A DNA stretch of 64,000 bases from MED-G105 sp039819085 (GTDB taxonomy: Bacteria; Pseudomonadota; Alphaproteobacteria; Caulobacterales; Parvularculaceae), in NCBI GenBank assembly GCA_039819085.1, contig JBCBSQ010000007.1, positions 62,001-126,000 on the forward strand. Reading direction: 5' to 3'. The notes below the pieces were generated by a model, which had not been told where the DNA came from, searched no databases, and saw only the letters and a program-made list of their open reading frames with translations. Below are positions 41,948 through 50,697 of this stretch, in pieces. Positions within the stretch are counted from its first letter, which is position 1. Every line of letters starts with the position of its first letter. A program made the translations under genes and the position numbers.

Positions 41948-43566
41948 GCGGCCGGGTCGTCGGGGAGCATCGCCCGCAAGGTCTCCAACCGGTCGGCCTC
42001 GCCGGCGGGCTTGTCCCAGCGGATGCGGCTGATCCGCGGAAACCGCATGGCGACGCCGGATTTGTGCCGGGCGCTGCGGTTGAGGCCTTCGAACGCGACT
42101 TCGAGGACGAGGCCGAAATCGGGCTCGGCGCGCACCTGCCTGACGGGACCGAAGCGGTCGGTGGTGTGCTCACGGACGAACTTGTCGAGCTGCTTCAGCT
42201 CTTCGTCCGTAAAGCCGAAATACGCCTTGCCCACGGGCGCCAGCGTTTCCTCCGCCGTCCAGACGCCGAACGTGTAGTCGGAATAGAATGACGACCGCTT
42301 ACCGTGGCCGCGCTGGGCGTACATGAGGACGGCGTCGATCAGGAACGGATCGCGCTTCCATTTCCACCATTCGCCTTTAGGCCGGCCGGGAACGTAAGTC
42401 GACGCCCGGCGCTTCAGCATCAGGCCTTCGATCGCGTCGTCCGGCGGCGCGGCGCGGGCGGCGGCGAGGGCGTCCTTGTCGGCGAGGTCGAGGACGGGCG
42501 ACAAGTCGATCCGCGCGCGCGGGCCGTCGGTAAACAGAGTTTCCAGCCTATCCCGCCTGGCCGCGAATGGCGCGGCGCGCAGGTCCTCGCCATTGTGGCC
42601 GAGTAAATCATAAACGCGGATGAAGGCCGGGTGCGTCTCCAGCAGCTTCTTCGAGATGGTCTTGCGGTTGAGGCGCTTTTGCAGCTCCGCGAACGGACGG
42701 ACGGCGAAAGGCGGCTGCGCCGGGTCGAAGACGAGGAGTTCGCCGTCCATCACGGCGTCAAGGTCGAGCGCGTCCAGAACATCCGGGAACGCCGCGCCGA
42801 TGTCGTCGCCGGTGCGGGAGTAGAGCCTCCGAACGCCGCCCTCGCTGACCGCCTGAATGCGGATGCCGTCCCATTTCCACTCGGCGGCGAAGGCGGACGG
42901 GTCGAGCGCCTCCAGATCGCGGTCCTCCAGCGGGTGGGCGAGCATCACGGGCCGGAAATAACCGGGTTTTTCCGCGTCCGGTTTTTCTCCTTCACCTTCA
43001 AGCCAGGTGAAGAGATCCGTATACGGTATCTTAAGGCCATGCCAAAGCTCTTCAATTTCGGTGACCGGCTTGTCGCCGAACTGCGCAAGGGCGGTCTTTG
43101 CGAGCCGCGAGGAGACGCCGATGCGCAAGCCGCCGGTGACGAGTTTCAAAAGCGCCCAGCGGCCGGAGGCGTCCATGGCGTCGAGCCAGCCCGCGACGAG
43201 ATTCGGGCCGTCGGCGCGCGAGGCGGCGCTCAGCGTTTCGACGATCTCGCCCAGCTCCGGGGCGCGGTTGGCGCGAAGTCCCTCGTTTTTGGGCCGTGAC
43301 GGCCAGGCGAGGGAGATTGTCTCCGCAAGGTCGCCCACATAGTCATAAGAGAGATCGAACAGCGCTTCGTCCATGCGCTCATAGATGAGCGCGCGCAGCA
43401 TGGCGGGCTTCACTGACCGGATTTCCAGATCGCGCGTGATGGCGGCGATGGCGTAGCCGCGGTCCGGGTCGGGCGTCGCGGCGAAGTAGTCCGTCAGGAG
43501 ACGGATTTTGCCGTTCCGCTGCGGCGTCAGGACAAGGCGCTCTAGGAGGTCTGCGAAGGCTTGCAT
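41944..43566 (-). CDS. ATP-dependent DNA ligase of the ligase-associated damage response type
   Basis: A 540-residue ATP-dependent DNA ligase. The nucleotidyl-transfer motif KWDG has the adenylated lysine at about residue 231 (AAEWKWDGIRI); VMDGELLVFDP and EGLMLKRRASTYVPGRPKGE complete the family motifs, and the C-terminal OB domain ends the protein. The N-terminal ~200-residue helical domain fits the bacterial form annotated as cisplatin/ligase-associated. The companion exonuclease is 100 bases upstream on the same strand, with a palindromic repeat between them. A companion helicase lies at 48238. Role: repair of DNA breaks, inferred from the family. Confidence 0.93.
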   Translation of the reverse strand: MQAFADLLERLVLTPQRNGKIRLLTDYFAATPDPDRGYAIAAITRDLEIRSVKPAMLRALIYERMDEALFDLSYDYVGDLAETISLAWPSRPKNEGLRANRAPELGEIVETLSAASRADGPNLVAGWLDAMDASGRWALLKLVTGGLRIGVSSRLAKTALAQFGDKPVTEIEELWHGLKIPYTDLFTWLEGEGEKPDAEKPGYFRPVMLAHPLEDRDLEALDPSAFAAEWKWDGIRIQAVSEGGVRRLYSRTGDDIGAAFPDVLDALDLDAVMDGELLVFDPAQPPFAVRPFAELQKRLNRKTISKKLLETHPAFIRVYDLLGHNGEDLRAAPFAARRDRLETLFTDGPRARIDLSPVLDLADKDALAAARAAPPDDAIEGLMLKRRASTYVPGRPKGEWWKWKRDPFLIDAVLMYAQRGHGKRSSFYSDYTFGVWTAEETLAPVGKAYFGFTDEELKQLDKFVREHTTDRFGPVRQVRAEPDFGLVLEVAFEGLNRSARHKSGVAMRFPRISRIRWDKPAGEADRLETLRAMLPDDPAA

Positions 43567-43585
43567 GAAGCTAGGGTTTTCTCAT

Positions 43586-43648
43586 CGTCATCCTGAACAA
43601 GTGTCGTAGACGCGCAAATTCTGGATCCTGACTTTCGTCAGGATGACG
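43586..43648. repeat. REP-like palindrome, copy B
   Basis: Outer arms CGTCATCCTGA (43586-43596) and TCAGGATGACG (43638-43648) pair perfectly, and an inner hairpin ATCCTGAC (43625-43632) TTTC GTCAGGAT (43637-43644) overlaps the right arm. The arrangement copies that of the element at 24391-24477 (CGTCATCC ... GGATGACG). It lies between the ligase and exonuclease genes. Confidence 0.75.
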
Positions 43649-43666
43649 CCGCGTCGCGCCGCAACA

Positions 43667-44686
43667 TCAATCGTGCTCATCCTCATACCCCACGAGCGAG
43701 AGCGGCCGCGCCTTGACGCCCTCCAGTTCGGCCCAGCGGGTGAGGGCGTCTTCCCGTCCATGAGTGATCCACAGCTCCTGAGGCTGAATATCGCGCACGG
43801 TCTGCGTGAGCTCGTCCCAGTCAGCGTGGTCGGAGAGAATGAGCGGCAGTTCGACGCCGCGCTGGCGCGCGCGGGCGCGCACCCGCATCCAGCCGCTGGC
43901 GAATGACGCGACCGGGTCCGGGAACCGGCGCGCCCATTTGTCGGCGAAGGCCGAGGGCGGGCCGACGACGATCTTGCCGGCGAAGTCATGCTTTGCGCCC
44001 GCCTTCGATGAGATTGTCGCGGGCGCGAGGGGCCCGAGCGCGACGCCGAAACCTTCGTATAGATCGCAGAGCTTTTGCATCGCGCCATGGATGAAGATCG
44101 TCTCGTCATAGCCGGCTTCGCGCAGGAGCCGGATGATCCGCTGCGCCTTGCCGAGGGCGTAGGCGCCCACAAGGTGCGTACGCTCCGGAAACTGACGAAC
44201 CGACGTCAGCAGCTTGTCGATCTCGCCGCGATCGTCCGGGTGCCGAAAGACGGGCAGGGCGAAGGTCGCCTCGGTGATGAAGACGTCGCATGAGAGAACC
44301 TCGAAGCCGGCGCACGTGGGGTCGCGGCGGCGCTTGTAGTCGCCGGAGGCGATCAGGCGCTTGCCGGCGTGTTCTACGACCACTTGGGCGGAGCCGAGCA
44401 CATGGCCCGCCGGGATGAGCGTCACGTCGACGCCATTGATGTTCGTCGCGGCCCCGAGCGCCGCCGTCTGGCGCGACGAGGTGAAATCTTCGCCATAGCG
44501 GGCGGCCATGATGGCGACGGTTTCCTCCGTCGCCAGCACGGCGCCATGGCCGGCGCGGGCGTGGTCGGCGTGGCCGTGGGTGACGACCGCCCGGTCGACC
44601 GGCCGGACCGGATCGATGAAGAAGTCGCCGGGCGGGCAGTAAAGGCCCTTCGGGCTGGGCCTGAGGATGTCGTCGAGGCGGGTCAC
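43667..44686 (-). CDS. ligase-associated MBL-fold exonuclease
   Basis: A 339-residue metallo-beta-lactamase-fold nuclease related to the mRNA 3'-end processing factor group. VVTHGHADHARAGHG carries His37, His39, Asp41 and His42, the metal ligands. Further segments are LIPAGHVLGSAQVVVEHAG, YALGKAQRIIRLLREAGYD and LSDHADWDEL. The family is paired with the ATP ligase found immediately downstream. A repair nuclease role is by family knowledge. The start is ATG 44686. Confidence 0.9.
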   Translation of the reverse strand: MTRLDDILRPSPKGLYCPPGDFFIDPVRPVDRAVVTHGHADHARAGHGAVLATEETVAIMAARYGEDFTSSRQTAALGAATNINGVDVTLIPAGHVLGSAQVVVEHAGKRLIASGDYKRRRDPTCAGFEVLSCDVFITEATFALPVFRHPDDRGEIDKLLTSVRQFPERTHLVGAYALGKAQRIIRLLREAGYDETIFIHGAMQKLCDLYEGFGVALGPLAPATISSKAGAKHDFAGKIVVGPPSAFADKWARRFPDPVASFASGWMRVRARARQRGVELPLILSDHADWDELTQTVRDIQPQELWITHGREDALTRWAELEGVKARPLSLVGYEDEHD

Positions 44687-44733
44687 CGCCCCGACTTATG
44701 CGTTGCGCGCGGTTGTCGCCAGTGGTCGACCCG

Positions 44734-45261
44734 CTACGCCTTCGCCGGCATGAAGGTCCGGTTGCGCAGGAGCGCGGCGGAGACGAGCGACACAATGAGC
44801 CCGACGGGGAAGATCTCCAGGAACGTCATGGGCAGGCGCATCAGCGGATTGGCGTAGCTCGCCTTCATCTTCTCCATGTCGGCGATCAGCTTATCCAGGT
44901 CTTCGCCGGAAACGCCGGCGGCCTTCTTCTTCTCAATAATACCGGCGGCATAGTCGCCCATAAAGGCGTAGTCGGTGGCGGCGAGGTACGCCTCCCAGAC
45001 GGCTACGTAGATGACGCCGGCGACAGCGGCGATCGCAAGCCCAGCGCCCAGCGCCTGCGCAAAACTGATGACCCCGCCGAGGTCCCTGTCGCGGTAGTTT
45101 TTGACGCCGATGAAGATCAGCGACAGGGCGACCAGCATGACGAGATAGCCGAACGCCTGGCTGCCCGTGTGGGCCCCGTCGCCGAGCCCCAAGCCGGCGA
45201 TGATGACCGAGATGACGATCGCGCCGGCGATCCCGCCATAGATGAGTGCGATGCGAAGCAT
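44734..45261 (-). CDS. DUF4199 domain membrane protein
   Basis: A 175-residue protein with about four hydrophobic segments (LRIALIYGGIAGAIVISVII at the start; GYLVMLVALSLIFIGVKNYR; FAQALGAGLAIAAVAGVIYV; MTFLEIFPVGLIVSLVSAAL near the end) and a lysine-rich loop. It matches the DUF4199 family of unknown function. AAGGAGG just upstream supports ATG 45261 over the longer ATG 45297. It lies downstream of a membrane-bound LuxR protein and upstream of the exonuclease gene. Such LuxR/DUF4199 pairs recur in my recollection; that is inference. Confidence 0.8.
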   Translation of the reverse strand: MLRIALIYGGIAGAIVISVIIAGLGLGDGAHTGSQAFGYLVMLVALSLIFIGVKNYRDRDLGGVISFAQALGAGLAIAAVAGVIYVAVWEAYLAATDYAFMGDYAAGIIEKKKAAGVSGEDLDKLIADMEKMKASYANPLMRLPMTFLEIFPVGLIVSLVSAALLRNRTFMPAKA

Positions 45262-45376
45262 GGGAACCTCCTTGGTTGGGCGCATCCTATGCGCCAAACG
45301 GGGCCCGTTTTCTCAGGCCTTTGCCATCGCCCGAATGGGTGATTTCAATCATTTCAACCATTTAGCTGATCATTCT

Positions 45377-45826
45377 TCAGGGAATGAGTCGAAGTCGCCG
45401 CGCCGCGTCCACCGCTTCGGTCCGACGGCCAGCCTCAAGTTTGCGGTAAAGATTTGAAAGATGCGTTTTCACCGTATTAGGCGAAACGTCGAGCGTGCGG
45501 GCGATCTCCTTGTTGGCGCGCCCGGCGGCGAGCAGCTCCAGCACTTCAAGCTCGCGGGGCGACAGGCCGAGCGACCTGATCGCCGCGTCATTGCGCTCGA
45601 AGGCGTCCGGCGTCGCGCGGCCCCGGGTCAGCCGCCAGCCGACGAACCCGCCGAGCCCGGCGAACGCCGCCGCCACGACGAGGAGATACGCCTCCGTCGA
45701 GAGCGATCGGGCCGCGTGGCGATAGTCGAGCTGTTCAAGGCCGAAGGCCGCGACCGCCAAGGCGATCGCCGAGGACAAGAGCGTCAGTCGCGTTGATGGC
45801 CGCCATCGATCCATCCGCCGGACCAT
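45377..45826 (-). CDS. membrane-anchored LuxR-type transcriptional regulator
   Basis: A 149-residue protein. Two hydrophobic segments (about 13-30 and 45-62) precede a LuxR HTH domain (about 85-149): LSPRELEVLELLAAGRANKE then IARTLDVSPNTVKTHLSNLY. No receiver or ligand domain is present; the membrane part may be the sensor. The start is ATG 45826. It lies 28 bases downstream of the MMPL transporter gene on the same strand, so the two are probably coexpressed. A DUF4199 gene follows. Target unknown. Confidence 0.85.
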   Translation of the reverse strand: MVRRMDRWRPSTRLTLLSSAIALAVAAFGLEQLDYRHAARSLSTEAYLLVVAAAFAGLGGFVGWRLTRGRATPDAFERNDAAIRSLGLSPRELEVLELLAAGRANKEIARTLDVSPNTVKTHLSNLYRKLEAGRRTEAVDAARRLRLIP

Positions 45827-45854
45827 AGCTTAAGAACTGCGGCGACGCGACGGC

Positions 45855-48143
45855 TCAGGGCGCTGCGGAAGCGGGCGCGCGCGACCTCCGGTCCCGCAAC
45901 AAGATGAGGTTCGGCAGGACGATGAGGTCGAACGCCAGCGCCAACACGACGATCGCGGCGCTGCCGAGACCAAGCTCCTTCGTCACCTGGAACCCTGACG
46001 CCGTCAGCGCGATGAACCCGATTGTGAGGGCGATTGACGAAGCGGTCATGGAAGAGCCGACATCCCGTATCGTCGCCGCGAGCGCTGCGCGCGGGTCGGC
46101 GCCATCTTCGCGGCGAAGCTTGTTGTAGCGGGAGATGAGCACCACCGTGTCATCGACGACGATCCCCAAGGTGACGGCGATGACGACGGAAGCGGCGATG
46201 CTGAAGTCGCCGATGAACCAGCCCCATACGCCGAAAACCAGGGCGATCGGCAGCGCATTCGCCAAAAACGCGAGCAGGGACAACCGCGCGTCCCTCAAAA
46301 GGATCGCCATCAACAGGGAGATGATGACGAGCGAAACTGCGATGCCGCCCGCCATTTCACGAAACAAGCTTTGCGACAGCCAGACCCCGATGAAGTTCGC
46401 CCCAGCGCCAAGGTCGGCGTACAAGCCGTCGCCATTTTGCGAAAGCCAGCGTCGGAACGCCTCGTCGAAGTCCCGCAACTGAGCGGAATAGGGCGTCTGA
46501 AAGGCGACCGTAAGGCGGGAGGCGGAATAGTCCGTCGACAACTGATCCGACAGGAGAAAACCCGGCGGCAAGTTTAATTCGTATAGCAATAAAAACTGCG
46601 CGGCGCTGTCCTCGCTTGTCGGCAACGGGGCGTCGTCAAGCCGGTCGTTGTTGTTCTCCATCGCCGCATTGATGCGCCGGACGACGTCGGCGATATCGAG
46701 CGTGAAGCTCACATTCGGCTGGTCTTCGATCCAGGCGGTCAGCGCTTTCAGGTTTTCCAGATACGTCGGGTCAATCGCAGATGATCCGGGAGCGGCGGAG
46801 ATTGTGTAGTCGACAAGCACGACTGGAATGCCGCGCGACTGAACGAAGTCTGACCCGGCGCGCGAGGGGAAGCTGCGGTCCACGAAGTTTAGCCAGCTCT
46901 CATTGAGCCGCAGATTGACGACGCCGGTCATCATGACCGCAAGGACAACCGACGCCGCCACCAGGGTGATGGTCTTGCGCAAGGACAGGAGGCTGACCGC
47001 GCCTTCGGACGCCAGCTTAAGGATTTGCCCGCCGACCGCTTCGCTCTCACGCCAGGATGCGCGGAGGCACCACGCCCGCACGATTGACAGATGGCCAAGT
47101 GAAATCACCGGCAAGGCCACGAGGATCATTTCGCCGAACTGGCGGATCGGCGGCGAGGACGCGGCCAGCATCGATGCGAACCCGACAAAAGTGAAGATAT
47201 TGGCGATCAGGACAGGGCCGAGGATCTCCGCCTCGACGAAACGCCACGCCGCCGCCGCTGATCCCGTTTCCAGAAAGCTGACGCGATGGAAATGCAGGAG
47301 GTGCGCCGCGTTCGCGGTCGTGATGGCGAGGATGACAATGGGCGAAATGCCCGTCACCGGATTAAACTGATACCCGCGCCAGCTTGCGTACCCACACGCG
47401 ACGACGGTGGCCGCGCCGACAATCGCCGCCACGGGGACGAAGGCGGTCCATCGCCCCAGCATCACGCCGAGAAAGCAGAAGACGAGCGCCAGCGCGACCG
47501 GAGCGACAAAGACGGCGCTCCTGATCGTCGCGTCGCGGTAGGAGACCATGATCGGGACGTCGCCGGTGATATGGATCTCAACGTCGTGCGCGCGTTCGAA
47601 ATCGCGCTTCAGGGCCCGCGCGGCGGCGTAGATCCGCGCTGACGCCTGTTTGTCGTCCTTATCAAGGTGAAAGGAGGCGTGCGCGATGGCGGTGCGGCCA
47701 TCCGCCGACACGAGCCGCCCTACGATATTCGGTTCGTTGGCGATGATTTCGGCGACAGGTTTGCCGAACGCCGCTTCGATTTCCGAAGGGTCGTCGCCGA
47801 TCTCAAAGACCGACAATTCGTCTTCGGCGCCGTGGAGGATCGGTTGATTTACCGCAGAGTCGACCCGCCGGACGTTCGGCAGTTTCCAGGCGGCCTCGGT
47901 CAGCTGATGAAGGCGGCTGAGGCCGTCGCCGCGCCAGACCGGCTCCGCCGAGTGCATTGCGATGACGATTGAGTCCATCGCGCCGAAGCGCTTTTCAAAC
48001 TCATCCTTATTCTGAATATAAGGATCCTTGTCGCTGAAGAAGACGTAGGTGTCGGCCGCGATCTCGGCCTTGATCAGCCCGAGGCCCGCGACGATGACAG
48101 CCGCCGCGATTAGTGGCGCGGCGAGCCGGCGGATGAGGTCCAT
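45855..48143 (-). CDS. MMPL/RND superfamily transporter
   Basis: A 762-residue permease of the MMPL/RND superfamily with about 12 hydrophobic segments in two repeats. FSDKDPYIQNKDEFEKRFGA in the first periplasmic region, then VFVAPVALALVFCFLGVMLG, IVVDDTVVLISRYNKLRRED and TASSIALTIGFIALTASGF are typical. No membrane-fusion or outer-membrane partner is adjacent. The ATG at 48143 follows GGGGAG eight bases upstream; earlier ATGs exist but lack a ribosome binding site. It is divergent from the Lhr helicase gene with 94 bases between. Substrate unknown; lipid-like cargo is common in the family. Confidence 0.88.
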   Translation of the reverse strand: MDLIRRLAAPLIAAAVIVAGLGLIKAEIAADTYVFFSDKDPYIQNKDEFEKRFGAMDSIVIAMHSAEPVWRGDGLSRLHQLTEAAWKLPNVRRVDSAVNQPILHGAEDELSVFEIGDDPSEIEAAFGKPVAEIIANEPNIVGRLVSADGRTAIAHASFHLDKDDKQASARIYAAARALKRDFERAHDVEIHITGDVPIMVSYRDATIRSAVFVAPVALALVFCFLGVMLGRWTAFVPVAAIVGAATVVACGYASWRGYQFNPVTGISPIVILAITTANAAHLLHFHRVSFLETGSAAAAWRFVEAEILGPVLIANIFTFVGFASMLAASSPPIRQFGEMILVALPVISLGHLSIVRAWCLRASWRESEAVGGQILKLASEGAVSLLSLRKTITLVAASVVLAVMMTGVVNLRLNESWLNFVDRSFPSRAGSDFVQSRGIPVVLVDYTISAAPGSSAIDPTYLENLKALTAWIEDQPNVSFTLDIADVVRRINAAMENNNDRLDDAPLPTSEDSAAQFLLLYELNLPPGFLLSDQLSTDYSASRLTVAFQTPYSAQLRDFDEAFRRWLSQNGDGLYADLGAGANFIGVWLSQSLFREMAGGIAVSLVIISLLMAILLRDARLSLLAFLANALPIALVFGVWGWFIGDFSIAASVVIAVTLGIVVDDTVVLISRYNKLRREDGADPRAALAATIRDVGSSMTASSIALTIGFIALTASGFQVTKELGLGSAAIVVLALAFDLIVLPNLILLRDRRSRAPASAAP

Positions 48144-48237
48144 GCGCGCTCTCCCCGATTGTCGCAAGGCATCTTTGGAATTGTGCCAACGGTCCATGAC
48201 AGATTTAATGCAGTGACGTATGGCTGACTGAGGTCGA

Positions 48238-50679
48238 GTGGCCCTTCCAACTTCTTTCAATGAATGGTTCGAAGTTCGCGGCTGGACGCCGCGCGCGCAT
48301 CAGCTTGAGTGCCTCGCCGCCGCGCAGACGAGCCGCTCGCATCTGCTGATCGCGCCCACCGGCGGCGGCAAGACGCTCGCAGGGTTCCTGCCGACGCTGG
48401 TCGACTTGTCAGAGGCCCGGTCGGCGGAGGAACGCGTCCACACGCTCTACATTTCTCCTTTGAAGGCGCTCGCCGTCGACATCGCGCGCAATGTGGCGAC
48501 GCCTATCGACGACATGGGGCTTCCCGTCCGGATCGAGACCCGCACCGGCGACACGCCGCCCGCGCGGCGACAGCGCCAGAAGGACCATCCGCCGGACATT
48601 CTCCTGACCACCCCGGAGCAGGTGTCCCTGATGCTGTCGCGGGAGGACGCGCGCGACCATTTCGCCGGGCTGAAGCGGGTCATCCTCGATGAGCTGCACG
48701 CCTTCGCCAACACCAAGCGAGGGCACCTGCTTGCGCTCTCCTTGTCCCGCCTGAAGACAATCGCGCCGGACGTGCGCCTTGCGGGTCTGTCGGCGACTGT
48801 GCCGGACCCGGAGGTTCTGCTCGACTATCTAACGCCGCCAAAGGGACGGGAGCGGCGCGCGCGGCTCATCCGGGCCGAAGGCGGCGCGACGGCGAACGTC
48901 TCGGTCCTGAATTCCGAGAACCGCATCCCCTGGTCGGGGCATTCAGCGCGCCATGCGTGGGACGAAGTCTACGACGCGATCAAGTCGTCCGGCCTGACGC
49001 TCGTCTTCGTCAACACCCGCAGCCAGGCGGAGATGACGTTTCAGGCGCTATGGCGGATGAACGACGACGCCCTGCCAATCGCGCTGCATCATGGCTCGCT
49101 TGACGTCGCGCAGCGCCGCAAAGTGGAGGCGGCCATGGCGCGGGGCGAGTTACGCGCGGTCGTGTGCACCTCGACCCTCGACCTCGGCATCGATTGGGGC
49201 GACGTCGACCTCGTCATCCAGATCGGCGCGCCGAAGGGCGCGAGCCGGCTAACGCAACGCATCGGCCGCGCCAACCATCGGATGAACGAGCCGAGCCGCG
49301 CTTTGATGGTGCCCGATAACCGTTTCTCCGTGCTCGAATGCTTGGCGGCGAAAGACGCGATCGAGGAGGGGGCGCTGGACGGCGAGCCATGGCGCCAGGG
49401 CGCGCTCGACGTCCTCGCCCAGCACATCAGCGCAATGGCCTGCGCCGAACCCTTCCACGCCGATGATCTTTATGGGGAGGTGATCGCCGCCGCGCCCTAT
49501 CATGACCTTTCGCGCGCGCGCTTTGACAAGACGCTGCAGTTCGTCGCCACCGGCGGCTACGCGCTGAAGTCGTACGACCGATACAAGCGGATCGTGCAGG
49601 ACCCGGACGGACGATATCGCGTCCGCAATGGCCGCTTCGCGCAGCAGCACCGCATGAACGCCGGCGTCATCGTGGAGTCCGCGTCGCTCAATGTGCGGAT
49701 CATGTCGGGAAAGGGCCCGAAGCGCGGCGTCGGCAGGAAACTCGGGACAATGGAGGAGTGGTACTTCGAAGGCCTGACGCCGGGCGATGCGTTCATGTTC
49801 GCAGGCGAGATCCTCCGCTTTGAAGGGATCGCCGGCATGGACGCGCTCGTCAGCCGCGCGCCGGGCGCCGAACCTCGTGTGCCGACCTGGGGCGGCGGCA
49901 GGTTTCCCTTGTCGTCTTTTTTGGCGGACCGCGTGCGCCGGATGATCCATGAGCCCGCCTACTGGCCGCATCTGCCGGACCCGATCCGTGAATGGCTTGA
50001 GATCCAGAAGGCGCGTTCCGTCATTCCGAAAGCGGATGAACTCCTCGTGGAGACCTTTCCGAACGGCGACAAGCATTTCCTTGTCTGTTATCCCTTCGAC
50101 GGCATTCTCGCCCATCAGACGCTTGGCACACTGATCACGAAAAGGCTGGAGCGCGCGGGAGCGCAGCCCCTCGGCATGGTGGCGACGGAGTATTCGTTGT
50201 CGGTCTGGGGACGCCGGGACATGGGGGGCATCGATATGGCCGGCCTCTTCGATGAGGATATGCTCGGCGACGATCTGGAAAGCTGGCTCGCCCAGTCGAT
50301 CCTCATGAAGCGGACGTTCCGCAATTGCGCCGTGATCGCGGGGCTCGTGGAGCGTCGGCATCCGGGAGCGGAGAAATCCGGCCGGCAGGTGACGTTCTCC
50401 TCCGACCTCATTTTCGATGTCCTGAAAGAGCACGAGCCCGATCATATTCTCCTGGAGGCCGCCTGGGCGGACGCCGCTGGCGGCTATCTCGACATCGCGC
50501 GGCTTCAGGCGGTGCTGGCGCGGGTCAAGGGCCGGATCGTCCACCAGCGCCTGCCGCGCGTTTCGCCGCTCGCCGTGCCGGTGATGATGGAGATCAACAA
50601 GGACCCGGTTCTCGGCGAGGCGCGCGAAGAAATGCTGCGCGAGAGCGCTGACGAGCTGGTGAAAGAGGCGATGAGGTAA
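48238..50679 (+). CDS. ligase-associated DEXH-box helicase (Lhr-like)
   Basis: An 813-residue superfamily 2 helicase. Walker A APTGGGKT lies near residues 39-46, the DEXH box as DELH at 151-154, and motif III is GLSATVPDP. The C-terminal half carries the Lhr winged-helix and specific core. In the four-gene ligase-associated group it acts with the ATP ligase, exonuclease and a phosphoesterase. The gene starts with GTG. Here it is divergent from the MMPL gene and 4.6 kb from the ligase. No phosphoesterase follows; the next gene, convergent, is a DUF885 protein. Confidence 0.92.
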   Translation: MALPTSFNEWFEVRGWTPRAHQLECLAAAQTSRSHLLIAPTGGGKTLAGFLPTLVDLSEARSAEERVHTLYISPLKALAVDIARNVATPIDDMGLPVRIETRTGDTPPARRQRQKDHPPDILLTTPEQVSLMLSREDARDHFAGLKRVILDELHAFANTKRGHLLALSLSRLKTIAPDVRLAGLSATVPDPEVLLDYLTPPKGRERRARLIRAEGGATANVSVLNSENRIPWSGHSARHAWDEVYDAIKSSGLTLVFVNTRSQAEMTFQALWRMNDDALPIALHHGSLDVAQRRKVEAAMARGELRAVVCTSTLDLGIDWGDVDLVIQIGAPKGASRLTQRIGRANHRMNEPSRALMVPDNRFSVLECLAAKDAIEEGALDGEPWRQGALDVLAQHISAMACAEPFHADDLYGEVIAAAPYHDLSRARFDKTLQFVATGGYALKSYDRYKRIVQDPDGRYRVRNGRFAQQHRMNAGVIVESASLNVRIMSGKGPKRGVGRKLGTMEEWYFEGLTPGDAFMFAGEILRFEGIAGMDALVSRAPGAEPRVPTWGGGRFPLSSFLADRVRRMIHEPAYWPHLPDPIREWLEIQKARSVIPKADELLVETFPNGDKHFLVCYPFDGILAHQTLGTLITKRLERAGAQPLGMVATEYSLSVWGRRDMGGIDMAGLFDEDMLGDDLESWLAQSILMKRTFRNCAVIAGLVERRHPGAEKSGRQVTFSSDLIFDVLKEHEPDHILLEAAWADAAGGYLDIARLQAVLARVKGRIVHQRLPRVSPLAVPVMMEINKDPVLGEAREEMLRESADELVKEAMR

Positions 50680-50697
50680 GGCCAAGGGCCGCAGGCG

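Noticed and set aside
49249..50685. Long minus-strand open frame opposite the Lhr-like helicase
   Set aside because: A GC-rich codon-shadow; the forward frame holds all helicase motifs.
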